In this document: one piece after another, positions 44,281 to 53,851 of the stretch
Position numbering within the stretch: position 1 is the stretch's first letter
Layout: every line of letters begins with the position of its first letter
Source: Flaviflexus ciconiae
GTDB lineage: Bacteria > Actinomycetota > Actinomycetes > Actinomycetales > Actinomycetaceae
Direction: 5' to 3'
Assembly: GCF_003971195.1 (NCBI RefSeq)
Contig: NZ_CP034593.1
Coordinates: 1,054,001 to 1,118,000, forward strand
DNA length: 64,000 bases
Position numbers and translations under genes: made by a program
Notes under the pieces: generated by a model
Seen by the model: only the letters and a program-made list of their open reading frames with translations
The model's database searches: none
What the model was told of the DNA's origin: nothing

Positions 44281-45700
44281 AGTGTGGTGTAAATTCCTGC
44301 GGGACTGCCGGGCCTGAAGTGTGGTGGGGAGTCATCGTGGGAGACTCAATTGAACCGACGAAGATACAAGAAAGTGACATCCCACGATGACTCAATACCA
44401 GTCTGCCTTGACGACCCTGATTTCTGAAGTCCTAACTGATCCTGGTCTTGCTCATGATGATGTGTTCCGCCGGCTGTTACAGGCCGGGCTACAAGATCTG
44501 ATCGATGCTGAAGCAACCGCGAAGATCGGGGCTGGCCCTCACGAACGCACCCCGGACCGGGTCACCCACCGTAACGGCACCCCCACCAAAACCATCGCGA
44601 CCGCGGCGGGTGAGGTTGATGTCCAGATCCCCAAACTCCGCCAGGGATCATTCTTCCCCGCCCTGCTGTCCCCACGCAGACGAGTCGACAAGGCACTGTA
44701 CGCGGTGATCTGTCAGGCCTGGATCGATGGTGTCTCCACCCGGAAAGTCGACCACCTGATCAAAGCCCTCGGTAACGAGTCCGGGATCTCCAAATCCACG
44801 GTGTCCCGGATCTGTGCCGAGATTGACGAGGCCGTCACCGAGTTCTTAGGCAGGGGCTTGGACCATACGTGGTTCCCCTACCTGTTCCTGGACGCAACCT
44901 ACCTTGACGTGCGTAAACGCGGCCGTGTGGTCTCCCAAGGTCGTTGCTACCGGGGTTAGCATTGAAGGCAGGCGTGAGATCCTTGGCATGGCACTGGGTG
45001 ACAGCGAGACCACCGACTTTTGGACCGAGTTCCTACGCTCCCTGCGCGAACGTGGCCTGAAAGTTGCCAGCGATGGGGACCCGCGTGGAGTGGCGGTGGT
45101 GACCTCTGATGCTCACGCCAGGTTGAAAGCCGCGGTCAAAGCGATCGTGCCCGGTGCTGCCTGGCAACGATGTCGGGTCCACTTCGCCCGCAACATCACC
45201 CAGAAAGTGGGTTCTGGCCACTCTAAGCCGATCAACGCTCTGGTCTCGACTATCTTTGCCCAGACCACCCCCGAGGCTGTTAGAGCCCAATACCGGGCCG
45301 TGACCGAGACTGTGGCTCGTTCCTTTCCCGAGGTCGGGGCCATGCTTGAAGCGGCTGAGACTGAGCTGACCGTGTTTGCTGACACGCCACGCGAGCACTG
45401 GCAAAAGATCTGGTCTAACAACCCCATCGAACGTCTCAACCGGGAAATCAAACGACGCTCGGACGTGGTCCAGATCTTCCCCGACACAGGCAGTGTCAGC
45501 CGCCTGGTTGGTGCTGTCCTGCGAGAACAACACGAGGAATGGGCTCTACGCCGAACGACGCTACTTCTCCGAAGTCCCCATGCAACGCCTGCCCCACATC
45601 CTCACCAACCCCAAACCCCCAGCCTGGACCCAGACGGCAAGAACGAACTCTTCCTCACCGCCTAACCAAGCCGAAAAAAGCTACACCACAAGAAGGAACT
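44281..45700 (+). mobile_element. IS256-family element, inactivated
   Basis: The left end region (CCTTAGTGTGGTGTAAATTC, from about 44279) precedes the transposase by roughly 100 bases. A TACACCACA sequence near 45690, complementary to TGTGGTGTA of the left end, marks the approximate right end. A solo copy of the first 85 bases occurs at 59855-59940. The outer limits are estimates. Confidence 0.75.
44387..45665 (+). pseudogene. IS256-family transposase with two frameshifts
   Basis: The first frame from ATG 44387 gives GISKSTVSRICAEIDEAV and FPYLFLDATYLDVRKRGRVV (first catalytic Asp). It shifts near 44940, where one base appears to be extra, into VVATGVSIEGRREILGMALG, VTSDAHARLKAAVKAIV (second Asp) and AAWQRCRVHFARN. 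A second break near 45540 separates EEWAL from YAERRYFSEVPMQRL. NPIERLNREIKRR with the catalytic Glu is present. The breaks are not in G runs, unlike other frameshifts here; this is an ordinary dead transposase. Confidence 0.88.
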
Positions 45701-45804
45701 TGACCACCGTTGCCCCTATTTTGCGATCCACATTTTATTTGAGATCGGCAAGCGTACTGGTCAAGTGCACCAGTTCAATGCGTACTCTCAGGTCGAGACA
45801 GAAC

Positions 45805-46887
45805 CTACTCCGGGGTTGATGGGAGCATAGCTACGCCCATCGGGTTCGTCTCGAGATACTCCACGGCTTCATCATTCTTGATCGCGTCGAAGAGCTTGCC
45901 GCCGTTCACCTCGTCGTAAAAGACAATCGACTGACCATCATTCGACCAACCCGTTCCATTGTGGGGAGCAGTCACAAAATAAACGTTGCCGGGACGGATG
46001 TTGCGTGCCGAGTACGCGAGGTCTCGGATCTCTCCGATGGTAAACCCTTCATCAAGTGACACGGAGCCCGCTACCGTCTCGATGAAGTTAGTGAGTTTGC
46101 CAAGGTCGCTCAAGATGTTCTGATCGAATACTTCGCGCATGATGGAGCGCATCCAGTTCTGTTGGCGCTGCACACGAGAGAAGTCTCCCCCGCTCAGGCC
46201 ATACCGCTGACGAACATAACTCAGGGCCTGTTCACCATTTAGGCGGTGTTCACCTGCGTCGAGTGTTCCGCCAGGAACACTGAGTGGAGAGTTCAGGGTG
46301 ATCCTCACTCCCCCAAGTGCATCTGTCATGGCCGAGAAGGAATCGAAATCTGTGACAGCAAAATGGTCAATACGAACATCTGTTAATTCTTCAACTGTTT
46401 GGATCATAAGAGAGGGACCACCGTAGGAGAATGCTGCATTGATCTTTCCCTCACCCCATCCTGGGATGTCTACCCAAGTATCTCGCGGTATGGATACAAC
46501 GGAGACACTCTCACGGTCTCCTGAGATGTGCATGAGCATGATGGCATCGGTGCGCTGCGCTCCCACCTGCCATTGACTGGGATCTCCTGCGGAGATTCTC
46601 GAGTCTGAACCGAGAACAAGGATATTGACCGGGAGGTCCTTGTCTTCCTCTTCAGCTTTCTGGATAACCTCATCCGGAATCTCTGGCCTGCTCGAGATCT
46701 CCCCAAACGGATCGTCAATACGTTCGATCATTCCGTCGAGGTGACGCTGGACCCACCAGCCGAAGCCAACGACACCGGCAGCCAGGACAAGAACAGTAAC
46801 GAGAATGAAGATACCGGCCTTCTTACCCGTCGACATCTTCTTCCTGGGCTTCTTCTTGTCTACATCGACCTGTTGATTCTCAGTCAC
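45805..46887 (-). CDS. LytR-CpsA-Psr (LCP) family glycopolymer transferase
   Basis: I start at GTG 46887 (VTENQQVDVDKKKPRKK) with AAGG seven bases upstream; the frame is open further but without support. The 360-residue protein has a basic cytoplasmic tail, one membrane helix (about residues 22-45) and an extracellular LCP domain. The domain shows LPVNILVLGSDSR, GAQRTDAIMLMHISGDRESV, SIPRDTWVDIPGWGEGKINA and GEQALSYVRQRYGLSGGDFSR, with the Arg/Asp residues that bind the polyprenyl diphosphate. LCP enzymes attach polymers from undecaprenyl diphosphate to peptidoglycan. It is the first non-IS gene beyond the polysaccharide region and may anchor that polymer. Confidence 0.9.
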   Translation of the reverse strand: MTENQQVDVDKKKPRKKMSTGKKAGIFILVTVLVLAAGVVGFGWWVQRHLDGMIERIDDPFGEISSRPEIPDEVIQKAEEEDKDLPVNILVLGSDSRISAGDPSQWQVGAQRTDAIMLMHISGDRESVSVVSIPRDTWVDIPGWGEGKINAAFSYGGPSLMIQTVEELTDVRIDHFAVTDFDSFSAMTDALGGVRITLNSPLSVPGGTLDAGEHRLNGEQALSYVRQRYGLSGGDFSRVQRQQNWMRSIMREVFDQNILSDLGKLTNFIETVAGSVSLDEGFTIGEIRDLAYSARNIRPGNVYFVTAPHNGTGWSNDGQSIVFYDEVNGGKLFDAIKNDEAVEYLETNPMGVAMLPSTPE

Positions 46888-47688
46888 ACTTAAACCTTGC
46901 CTGTCATTCACGCACCATAGCCGTGCGAGTCCGATTCCAAGGATAGCCCGGTATAGCCAATTAAGTGACAGGGCTTTCATCCTCACCGATCCATCAGGAA
47001 CTCAACAACTCATTGTCCCACCGGATAAGACAACGTGCTCGTCGCACCCTCAGCTTCCGCTCAGGCCAGTCGCCCCTACGGCAGATCTCTGCTGGCTATC
47101 GGAACCAGCAGTACGGGTCGCTAGATGCGCGAAGCGACAATAGCGAAGCCTCCTTTTATGTGCATCACAACCACAACGATCCGTCGTATACTCCCTGGCT
47201 CCCGGACGGAAGCCTGGCCTATCGAATTGAGAGCCCGGCTCGCTACTCCATAATCTCGTAGAAGCAACGAGGATAAAGATCAACTAACCCAGGCTACTTG
47301 AGAATTTGACCAGGTCCTGCTGGCCAACACAGCTTCTGAATTCACGGGCGTGAAGCTCAAGCATCCTCTGGTAACGGTATTGCAGAAAGTCAATTCACCG
47401 CCTGTAGCGGCAGCCGACAACAGTGCAACAGTGCTCATTCGTCCTATCGCACTTTCGACAATTGGTCGTTTCAGTCATATTTTGCGTATTAGGCCCCCAT
47501 TGAATTGAAAAAGGGTCTACAGTGGCTATTGGCCACACCGTAAGGCCCCATCTCGTAGTCGAGATGGGGCCTTACGTATTCCCAGGGCAAAGCGGTCAAC
47601 TCACATTGTGGGAAGATCCCAATGCTCGCATCCTTGCAAGTTACACCTGTTAGCCGCTTGCCTGTCGAACATACGTTGATGCCGATAT
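46888..47688. other. Intergenic region with one strong hairpin
   Basis: No gene recognised between the LCP start and the excalibur-protein stop. It probably contains the LCP promoter. The notable feature is the inverted repeat at 47540-47575, listed separately. Confidence 0.4.
47540..47575. terminator. 16-bp perfect hairpin
   Basis: Bases 47540-47555 and 47560-47575 are perfectly complementary with a 4-base loop TAGT. The stem is GC-rich (GTAAGGCCCC and on). There is no T run, but the place, downstream of the minus-strand excalibur gene and upstream of the LCP promoter region, fits a transcription terminator. Confidence 0.65.
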
Positions 47689-48441
47689 CTATTCACAGCC
47701 GATTCCGTCACCGTCCCTGTCGAGACGCCTGCCGTAACCGGGATCATCCTTGTAAACAGGGGCAGCACCCGCATTGCGGGCTTCCGTACAGTTCTTGTAA
47801 TACGTGTTGGTTGCAACCGGCGCTGAAGCTGGGGCTGGAGCCTGGGTCGCAACTGGCGCTGGATCAGCGATCTGGGACGGCCGAGGTGTGCTTGGAGGTG
47901 CTGGAGCCGTTACAACCGCGGCAGGTGCAGAAACTGACGCTTCTTCCACCAGCTCCACCGGAACTCCCTCCTGAGCTTCCAATGCGGTTTCTAGGTCTGC
48001 CGACACCAGGGCAAGCTCGCTCGTCTTTTCCTCAATCTCTTCTTTCAGACGGTCGCGCTCGGCCTCAAGGTCAACAACTGCCTCTTCGACGACAAGCTCT
48101 AGTTCTTCACCCGCTGCAACCTCTGCGTCCAAGGCTTCCTGATGGATGCGCTCCAGTCCTTCGTCACAGCCATCAAGTTGAGTCTCCAGGTTTGAGACCT
48201 GGCTTTGCAGTGCTTCCAGCTCACTGGAGTCTGGCGCATCACCGCCAGCCACAACGCCTACCGCGAAGGCGCCTACGCCAATAAACTTTGGCAATTTCCA
48301 TGCTCTGAAGCGTCTGCACGTCCCGCACGCGTGCAATCGGAGACCACAACACTGCCATGACCCGCAACAGCTAAAGGCGCCACCCGAAGTAACCACGAAT
48401 AACAAAATTCTGGGCCCAAGAAATCTAAGGGCGACAGCCAC
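47689..48441 (-). CDS. Coiled-coil protein with C-terminal excalibur calcium-binding domain
   Basis: The C-terminus reads YYKNCTEARNAGAAPVYKDD, then PGYGRRLDRDGDGIGCE, a complete excalibur motif: a DxDxDG calcium loop and paired cysteines. Before it are a Pro/Ala-rich spacer (about residues 165-210) and an acidic coiled coil (about 75-155). A short hydrophobic stretch, FIGVGAFAVGVVAG (about 53-66), probably is the membrane anchor or signal. The N-terminal 45 residues as read from GTG 48441 (with several Cys and Arg) look unlike a protein start, so the true start is likely nearer 48300. Excalibur proteins are secreted or wall-attached; function unknown. Confidence 0.7.
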   Translation of the reverse strand: MAVALRFLGPRILLFVVTSGGAFSCCGSWQCCGLRLHACGTCRRFRAWKLPKFIGVGAFAVGVVAGGDAPDSSELEALQSQVSNLETQLDGCDEGLERIHQEALDAEVAAGEELELVVEEAVVDLEAERDRLKEEIEEKTSELALVSADLETALEAQEGVPVELVEEASVSAPAAVVTAPAPPSTPRPSQIADPAPVATQAPAPASAPVATNTYYKNCTEARNAGAAPVYKDDPGYGRRLDRDGDGIGCE

Positions 48442-48454
48442 TGATTAAGACAGA

Positions 48455-48500
48455 AAAAGTAAAAAGCCGGGACACAGATCTGTAACCTATGTCCCGACTC
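48455..48500 (-). terminator. Rho-independent terminator after tRNA-Ala
   Basis: On the minus strand AGTCGGGACA pairs with TGTCCCGGCT (one G-T pair) and is followed by a T-rich run TTTTTACTTTTTC. It lies directly downstream of tRNA-Ala. Confidence 0.8.
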
Positions 48501-48510
48501 ATCACATTTG

Positions 48511-48583
48511 TGGAGCTAAGGGGATTCGAACCCCTGACCTCTTCCATGCCATGGAAGCGCGCTACCAACTGCGCCATAGCCCC
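48511..48583 (-). tRNA. tRNA-Ala (anticodon GGC)
   Basis: The 73-base minus-strand sequence starts GGGGCTATGGCGCAGTTGG. The acceptor stem GGGGCTA pairs with TAGCTCC, the anticodon arm is CTTCC-ATGGCAT-GGAAG (anticodon GGC, reading GCC/GCU alanine codons), and the T arm contains GGTTCGAATCC. CCA is not encoded. Confidence 0.95.
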
Positions 48584-48657
48584 GAGTGCTCCCCTAGTTT
48601 ATGTCGAAACACCCACCTAATGCCAAATTAACTGCTGGTGGTAAGGGACACACAGCT

Positions 48658-49269
48658 TCAGTTGACGTTGTACGAAACCAGCCGCCATCCCGGCACCCTG
48701 TTCTTCTGCCGAGTCAGCACAGCCCAGTGGCAGTTGTCCAGGCCGGCGATCGGCTGCCGTTCTGAAGGGTTAGTTCCCAGGAGCGTCATAATACCGTTGG
48801 AGATAGCACCACCGTGGGCAACGATGACCAGAGTGTTTCCAGCCTTTCCGCTGAGCTTCTCGGTCCATTCGTTAATCGCTTCCGCAACCCTCAATCCGCA
48901 AGCTTCGCGGGTTTCTACGTCTCCCCCGGGTTCCTTACCGTCACGCCACAGGGTGAGGCGCTCGGGCGAGTGCTCGGCGATCTCCTCAAGGTTCTGGCCT
49001 TCCCACGAGCCAAAGCTACGTTCGGCTACACGCGGGTCCTCGACGGCTGTGATGCCGGTGAGGGCTTCGAGTTCACGGGCGGTGTCGCGGGCTCTCACGA
49101 GCGGAGAACTGACGATGTAATGGGGTCCAAGCTCTGCGAGCCTGGGGGCTGCGGCCATGGCCTGTTCCCTACCGGCTTCGTTGAGTGGGTAGTCGGAGGC
49201 TCCCTGGAGCCTGCGCTGCTTGTTGAGGTCGGTCTGTCCGTGTCGCCACAGAATAATCCGAGTGATCAA
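48658..49269 (-). CDS. Histidine phosphatase family protein (phosphoglycerate mutase-like)
   Basis: The 203-residue protein starts with TTG 49269, overlapping the rsfS stop by four bases. It has the phosphohistidine motif ILWRHGQTDLNKQRRLQG (His and Arg near residues 10), SSPLVRARDTA, ERSFGSWEGQNLEEI and the C-terminal VIVAHGGAI. These residues form the 2H phosphatase active site. In actinobacteria this gene regularly follows rsfS; suggested substrates include glucosyl-3-phosphoglycerate or other small phosphates, which cannot be decided here. Confidence 0.9.
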   Translation of the reverse strand: MITRIILWRHGQTDLNKQRRLQGASDYPLNEAGREQAMAAAPRLAELGPHYIVSSPLVRARDTARELEALTGITAVEDPRVAERSFGSWEGQNLEEIAEHSPERLTLWRDGKEPGGDVETREACGLRVAEAINEWTEKLSGKAGNTLVIVAHGGAISNGIMTLLGTNPSERQPIAGLDNCHWAVLTRQKNRVPGWRLVSYNVN

Positions 49270-49640
49270 CGATCCCCCTCCAGATCAGAGACATCGATTT
49301 GGGGGCAGTCAGCCCACAGGCGATCCAGGGCGTAGAACTCTCTGTCTTCGTCCTGCTGGACATGAATGATGATGTCACCGTAGTCGGCAAGGATCCATCG
49401 GGCTTCGCCCTCGTATCCTTCCCTACGCTGACGCTCTACACCCTGCTTGTGCATGGCTTCATCAATAGCATCGACAATGGCTCGTACCTGCCGGGAAGTT
49501 TCACCGGAAGCCACAACGAAGATATCCGTAAAGGCGAGTCTTTCGGATACGTCAATGACTGTGACTGAAGTTGCGAGCTTCTCGAATGCTGCCTCTGCTG
49601 CGGCGCGGGCGTTGGTTACGGACGTAGAAGTCGCGGTCAC
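49266..49640 (-). CDS. rsfS: Ribosome silencing factor RsfS
   Basis: The 124-residue protein carries the RsfS/Iojap pattern: VTVIDVSERLAFTDIFVVAS, SRQVRAIVDAIDEAM, EGYEGEARWILADYGDIIIH and a final YALDRLWADCP. RsfS binds uL14 of the large subunit and blocks subunit joining when nutrients are short. It starts with GTG 49640 overlapping the preceding gene's stop and sits in the nadD-rsfS-phosphatase block conserved in the phylum. Confidence 0.95.
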   Translation of the reverse strand: MTATSTSVTNARAAAEAAFEKLATSVTVIDVSERLAFTDIFVVASGETSRQVRAIVDAIDEAMHKQGVERQRREGYEGEARWILADYGDIIIHVQQDEDREFYALDRLWADCPQIDVSDLEGDR

Positions 49641-50794
49641 AATACTCCAGGGTAGAAGGTTAGAGATGCTGGTACTGCCAGTGCTGATGCCGAAGCTCCA
49701 CCACCGGAGAAGATAAGAGATCCGAGGAGGATACCGACCCCGAACCCAACGACAATGAGAAGAAGGAACAGAACGATTGTCTTCCAGCGGCTTGCCGGAG
49801 CTTCCTCTTCTTCGGCCGCGTCAGCGCTTCTGGCCGATGATTCTGTTTCAACGGGTGGACGGGATTTCAGTTCAGCACGGAGAGCACCGGCAAAGTCATG
49901 TTCGGTCTCGTCCTCATCAGCTTCATCCTCGTCGCCTGCGGCCGGAACGACCGGCTCGGCGACAAATCGTGCGGATCCAGAATCAGACTTTGCTGAAGCA
50001 TCCGTCTTCTCTGAGGTCACAGTATCGACGTTGTCTACATCAGCCGAATCAGAATCGGAATCCCTGTGATCCTTATCCGCAGGCTTTCCATCGCTATCAG
50101 CAGTCTTCTCTACGGCATCTTCAGGCTTCTCATCCGAAGCCACCTGATCACCGTAGAACTGATCGATCGGGTCCTGCTTCTGAGCGGCAGGAGTCCATGC
50201 GCTACCGCTCTGTGCAAGTTGTTCGGACGCGTTGACCGTGGAATCGCCGTCGACCGCTCCCCCGCCAGCTACGTCGGTCGGATCTTGCTTGGTCGATGAG
50301 AACCTGTCGAAAACGCTCTGTCGTTCCGGAACCGCGGCCGCCTGATCATCATCCGTGGCGGAGTCCTCAACGAACTCATCCGCGGAAGCATAGGAGGTTT
50401 TCCCGAACTCACCGACCGTGTCGTGAGCGGCCGTTGCATCCAGCTCTTCGTCCGCGAGCGCGGGCTCGTCAGCGGGCGCAGTCTCCTCAGCGGACGTAAC
50501 CTTCTCCGAGCTAGCGTCCACAGAAGCGCCAGCAACGGCTTGGGTGCCAGGAGTGTCAGAGCCGTGCTTATCTGAGTCTTCAGCGGGTTCAACGGCGTCC
50601 TGAACCTGCTCGGCAGGCTCTTGGCCTTCGGCCAACTCGCCGGCCTGGGGCTCGGTCACGGGTGTGCCTGCGGGCTCGGGGCCAGTGCCAGTATGCTCCT
50701 CATCGACCGGGGTTTCTCCCGGTTCTTCTGCCGACTTTGGCTTGAGAAGCCCGGCCATGCGCATTTCCCGTCGCGTCATGCGGCGTTCGCTCAT
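49637..50794 (-). CDS. Acidic repeat-rich protein with one C-terminal membrane helix
   Basis: I start at ATG 50794 (MSERRMTRREMRMAGLLKPK), with GGAGA upstream; the frame is open to 51043 but overlaps nadD. The 386-residue protein has a short basic N-terminus. A long region (about 25-330) dominated by Glu, Asp, Ala, Ser and Thr follows, with loose repeats such as EEPGETPVDEEHTG and SDSDSADVDNVD. It ends with one hydrophobic segment (TIVLFLLLIVVGFGVGILLG, about 345-365) and a short tail. No domain recognised. Similar hypothetical genes sit between nadD and rsfS in relatives. It is translationally coupled to rsfS. Its long acidic stretch is probably disordered and cytoplasmic. Confidence 0.75.
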   Translation of the reverse strand: MSERRMTRREMRMAGLLKPKSAEEPGETPVDEEHTGTGPEPAGTPVTEPQAGELAEGQEPAEQVQDAVEPAEDSDKHGSDTPGTQAVAGASVDASSEKVTSAEETAPADEPALADEELDATAAHDTVGEFGKTSYASADEFVEDSATDDDQAAAVPERQSVFDRFSSTKQDPTDVAGGGAVDGDSTVNASEQLAQSGSAWTPAAQKQDPIDQFYGDQVASDEKPEDAVEKTADSDGKPADKDHRDSDSDSADVDNVDTVTSEKTDASAKSDSGSARFVAEPVVPAAGDEDEADEDETEHDFAGALRAELKSRPPVETESSARSADAAEEEEAPASRWKTIVLFLLLIVVGFGVGILLGSLIFSGGGASASALAVPASLTFYPGVL

Positions 50795-50825
50795 CGGTTC
50801 TCCTTCACTGTGACTGAGGTTCAGT

Positions 50826-51542
50826 CTACCTGCCTTGAGTCTTAATCGCCGGTCTTCCCGGTTGGGACACGAGTGGGAACCTACTGGGTGAGTACAGGCC
50901 GTATTTCCTGATGTACTGCACGACCCCATCGGGAACGAGATACCAGATTGGTATTCCCGCATTCTCCCTGCGCCTGACATCGGTGGAGGAGATGGACATG
51001 GCGGGGACTTCCAGGACCGTGACATCGTCCAGCGGCAGTCCATCGGTCACCAGACTATGTCCGGGTCTGTTGACTCCGACAAAGTGGGCGAGCTCCCAGA
51101 GCTCGTCGGAGTCTTTCCATTCGAGGATTTGCGGGAGTACGTCGGCACCGGTGATGAAGAAGAATTCATCATCCGGGTATATTTCACGTAGGTCTCGCAG
51201 GGTATCGATCGTGAATGTGAGTCCGGGCCTATCTATGTCCACTCGGGATACGGAGAACCGTGAGTTTGAGGCAGTGGCGATCACAGTCATGAGGTATCTG
51301 TTCTCTGCCGGGGAGACATCCCTGTCCTGCTTATAGGGTTGCTCCCCCGTGGGAACAAAGATCACCTCATCCAGGCCAAACCGGTACTGCACCTCGGAGG
51401 CGGCAACAAGGTGACCGTGGTGGATGGGATCGAATGTCCCACCCATGATTCCAATACGGCGGTGCCTAGTGCCCTTAGTGTGCGGTGCTTCGATGGAGCT
51501 GAGGTTCGTTTCGTGGGAACGGTCGTGGCTGCTACCGGACAT
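50826..51542 (-). CDS. nadD: Nicotinate-nucleotide adenylyltransferase NadD
   Basis: The start is ATG 51542, overlapping the proA stop by 11 bases; the longer frame upstream overlaps proA and is not coding. The 238-residue product contains [20 protein letters not shown], the nucleotidyltransferase (H/T)xGH motif, [37 protein letters not shown] and the C-terminal [14 protein letters not shown]. NadD adenylates nicotinate mononucleotide in NAD synthesis. It has a 30-residue N-terminal extension before the core. Confidence 0.95.
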   Translation of the reverse strand: MSGSSHDRSHETNLSSIEAPHTKGTRHRRIGIMGGTFDPIHHGHLVAASEVQYRFGLDEVIFVPTGEQPYKQDRDVSPAENRYLMTVIATASNSRFSVSRVDIDRPGLTFTIDTLRDLREIYPDDEFFFITGADVLPQILEWKDSDELWELAHFVGVNRPGHSLVTDGLPLDDVTVLEVPAMSISSTDVRRRENAGIPIWYLVPDGVVQYIRKYGLYSPSRFPLVSQPGRPAIKTQGR

Positions 51543-52803
51543 GTCCGGCGCCCTCAACACGCCACGTCGTCGTTGTGAGCTCTGCCAGGCCCATGGGGCC
51601 GCGCGCATGGAGCTTCTGCGTAGAGATACCGATTTCTGCTCCCAGCCCAAGTTCACCGCCGTCGGTGAACCTGGTCGATGCGTTAACCATGACGGCAGCG
51701 GAGTCCATACCGGCGGTGAACTTGTTCGCCACCGTCACAGAGTCGGTCACGATTGCTTCCGTGTGCCCAGATGAATGCTTGCGGATATGGGCAATGGCGT
51801 CATCAACCGAGTCGACGATCCCCACCGCCATGTGCAACGCCAGGTATTCCTCGTCCCAGTCCTTTTCAGTCACGTCACGGAGATAAGCGGAGTCCGCTCC
51901 CGCGGCCTCCGCGAGGCCGCGGGCCTCGCTATCAAGGTGGAGGGTAACCCCAGCATCAACGAGAGCCTTCAGAATCGCACCCGGTTCCGGGTAGTCCTTG
52001 TGAAGAAGGAGAGTCTCAGCCGCATTGCATACGCCGGGCCGGTGAGTCTTCGAGTTAATAACGATGGGCAGTGCCATCTCCGGGTCAGCATCGGCGTTGA
52101 TGTAGACGTGGCAGTTACCCACGCCTGTCTCAATGACGGGGACCACTGATTCCTTGACCACGGATTGGATCAGGCCGGTACCGCCACGGGGAATAAGAAG
52201 ATCAATGTAGCCACGTGCCCTCATGAGCTCCGTAGCACCCTCGCGGCCGTACTCATCGACCGAGGCAATGGAATCAGCCGAGATACCCACCGACTCGACT
52301 GCTTCACGCATGAGAGCAACAAGGACAATGTTGGATTCTTCGGCGGCGCTGCCGCCGCGCAGGAGAACTGCGTTCCCTGCCTTGAGTGCCAGACAGGCAG
52401 CATCGACCGTGACGTTGGGACGGGCTTCGTAGATCATGCCCACCACACCCATGGGGACCCGCACGTTACGAACAACCAGTCCGTTTGGCAGGGTGCGGCC
52501 CATGACAACTTCACCCACCGGGTCAGGCAGAGCAATAAGTTCTCGGACAGCATCCGCGATACCGGAGATACGATCCTCATCGAGAGTTAGCCGGTCGATG
52601 AGAGCCTCAGCGAGCCCATTCTCTATTCCGCGCTCAACATCTAACTTGTTGGCCGCCACAATCTCCGTCGCATTGGCCTCCAAGGATTGCGCGATTGCCG
52701 CTAGTGCATCGTTCTTTTGACCGGTCGAAGCTGCCCGAAGGACCTGCGCGGCTTCGCGCCCCTTTGTCGCCAGTGCCCTGACTGCGTCACTCGTGTTCGT
52801 CAT
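51532..52803 (-). CDS. proA: Gamma-glutamyl phosphate reductase ProA
   Basis: The 423-residue protein matches ProA in length. It has the aldehyde-dehydrogenase-type fold with [39 protein letters not shown], the active-site region [20 protein letters not shown] (catalytic Cys) and a C-terminal [15 protein letters not shown]. It reduces glutamyl-5-phosphate to the semialdehyde, the second step to proline. Its partner proB lies 7.6 kb away on the same strand; in many relatives the two adjoin. Nothing in the protein looks damaged. Confidence 0.96.
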   Translation of the reverse strand: MTNTSDAVRALATKGREAAQVLRAASTGQKNDALAAIAQSLEANATEIVAANKLDVERGIENGLAEALIDRLTLDEDRISGIADAVRELIALPDPVGEVVMGRTLPNGLVVRNVRVPMGVVGMIYEARPNVTVDAACLALKAGNAVLLRGGSAAEESNIVLVALMREAVESVGISADSIASVDEYGREGATELMRARGYIDLLIPRGGTGLIQSVVKESVVPVIETGVGNCHVYINADADPEMALPIVINSKTHRPGVCNAAETLLLHKDYPEPGAILKALVDAGVTLHLDSEARGLAEAAGADSAYLRDVTEKDWDEEYLALHMAVGIVDSVDDAIAHIRKHSSGHTEAIVTDSVTVANKFTAGMDSAAVMVNASTRFTDGGELGLGAEIGISTQKLHARGPMGLAELTTTTWRVEGAGHVR

Positions 52804-52892
52804 GAGAATAAGCGTATAGGGAATTATTCGATCGTCCAGTGAGTTGAAGCCCTTGTATCACCTTTCGAGGTACCCGACCGTAAGGACAACAA

Positions 52893-53270
52893 ATGGCGAC
52901 CGTAGAAATCACGAAGGAAAACTTCACCGAGACAGTCAAGGAAGGCATCGTCTTCCTCGACTTCTGGGCAGAGTGGTGCGGCCCGTGCCGTCAGTTCGCG
53001 CCAACCTTCGAGAAGGCATCGGACGAGCATGAGGACGTAGTCTTCGGAAAGATCGATACCGAAGCAGAGACTGAGCTCGCCCAGAGCTTCCAGATCATGT
53101 CGATCCCGACCCTCATGGTGTTCCGTGACGGCATCAAGATCTTCGAGCAGGCTGGCGCTCTCCCGCCTTCGGCACTCGAGGACCTCATTGAGCAGGCCGA
53201 GAAGCTCGACATGGACGCAGTACGCGCCCAGATCGCCGAGCAGCAGGCAGCGCAGGGCGAGCAGGCCTAA
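52893..53270 (+). CDS. trxA: Thioredoxin
   Basis: The 125-residue protein starts MATVEITKENFTETVKEGIV after AAGGA. It has FLDFWAEWCGPCRQFAPTFE with the WCGPC active site and SIPTLMVFRDG with the cis-proline. A 15-residue Gln/Ala-rich C-terminal extension follows. It is the only plus-strand gene between proA and proB and has its own hairpin downstream. Expected role: general disulfide reduction in the cytoplasm. Confidence 0.95.
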   Translation: MATVEITKENFTETVKEGIVFLDFWAEWCGPCRQFAPTFEKASDEHEDVVFGKIDTEAETELAQSFQIMSIPTLMVFRDGIKIFEQAGALPPSALEDLIEQAEKLDMDAVRAQIAEQQAAQGEQA

Positions 53271-53324
53271 GCATTCGATCGATTGCTGGTAGCCCGCTAC
53301 TTATTAGCGGATAACCAGAACTCT

Positions 53325-53357
53325 GTGTGGGGCGAGCAGTAAATGCTCGCCCCACAC
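53325..53357 (+). terminator. 14-bp perfect hairpin after trxA
   Basis: Bases 53325-53338 and 53344-53357 are perfectly complementary (GTGTGGGGCGAGCA) with a 5-base loop. It lies 55 bases after the trxA stop. No T run follows. Confidence 0.7.
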
Positions 53358-53648
53358 TCATGTCCAAGCAGCTGAACTGGGCATGATCTGGCATGACAAC
53401 TATTCCAAGGGTCTATCCCTGCGATCCAAGGGACTATCCCTATCGATGCACTGAGCCCATTCCAGGCATAAGGGCCTGGTCTTCCCATGTCTATAGACAT
53501 TTCATAGCCGAACAAGCTGGGCTTCGCTACCAAACCAACCAATCAAAGTAGCCCGGCCCACGTGAACTGATCGCCTGTGAAGAGCAATGGTTTGGGCTAT
53601 AGGTCAATGGTTTCGCCAGGCTCTGTTGTCGAACAGAACCTGGCGAGT

Positions 53649-53687
53649 GAACGGGGCGCGGCGCTCAGCAAGCACCGCGCCCCGTTC
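53649..53687. terminator. 13-bp GC-rich hairpin between trxA and the luciferase-like gene
   Basis: GAACGGGGCGCGG (53649-53661) pairs perfectly with 53675-53687 and on the plus strand is followed by AAGTAATTTACTTTT. It lies between convergent genes and can serve both. Confidence 0.65.
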
Positions 53688-53851
53688 AAGTAATTTACTT
53701 TTCGGCCAAGGCGTTGCTCGTTTGAGGATTCAAACGTTCGAGGTTTCAGACACAGAGCCCTCAAGCCTCGCGCAACCAGGCTTCCCGAGCTAATGCTCGG
53801 TTTTCCAGACCTTTATTCCGTGTTCTATGCCTATTCGAGGAAAGCTTTGCC

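Noticed and set aside
9556..45700. A classical composite transposon carrying the polysaccharide operon
   Set aside because: The flanking IS30 and IS3 copies have their own local target duplications or rearranged flanks, and no common duplication surrounds the whole segment.
47622..48284. Plus-strand frame of 220 codons opposite the excalibur-domain gene
   Set aside because: Gln/Leu/Pro-rich translation with no motif; the minus strand carries a complete excalibur domain.
49637..51043. Longer start for the acidic protein, and longer start for nadD (51656)
   Set aside because: Both extensions overlap the upstream gene and translate to unrelated Arg/Pro/Ser-rich sequence; internal ATGs with good sites fit better.
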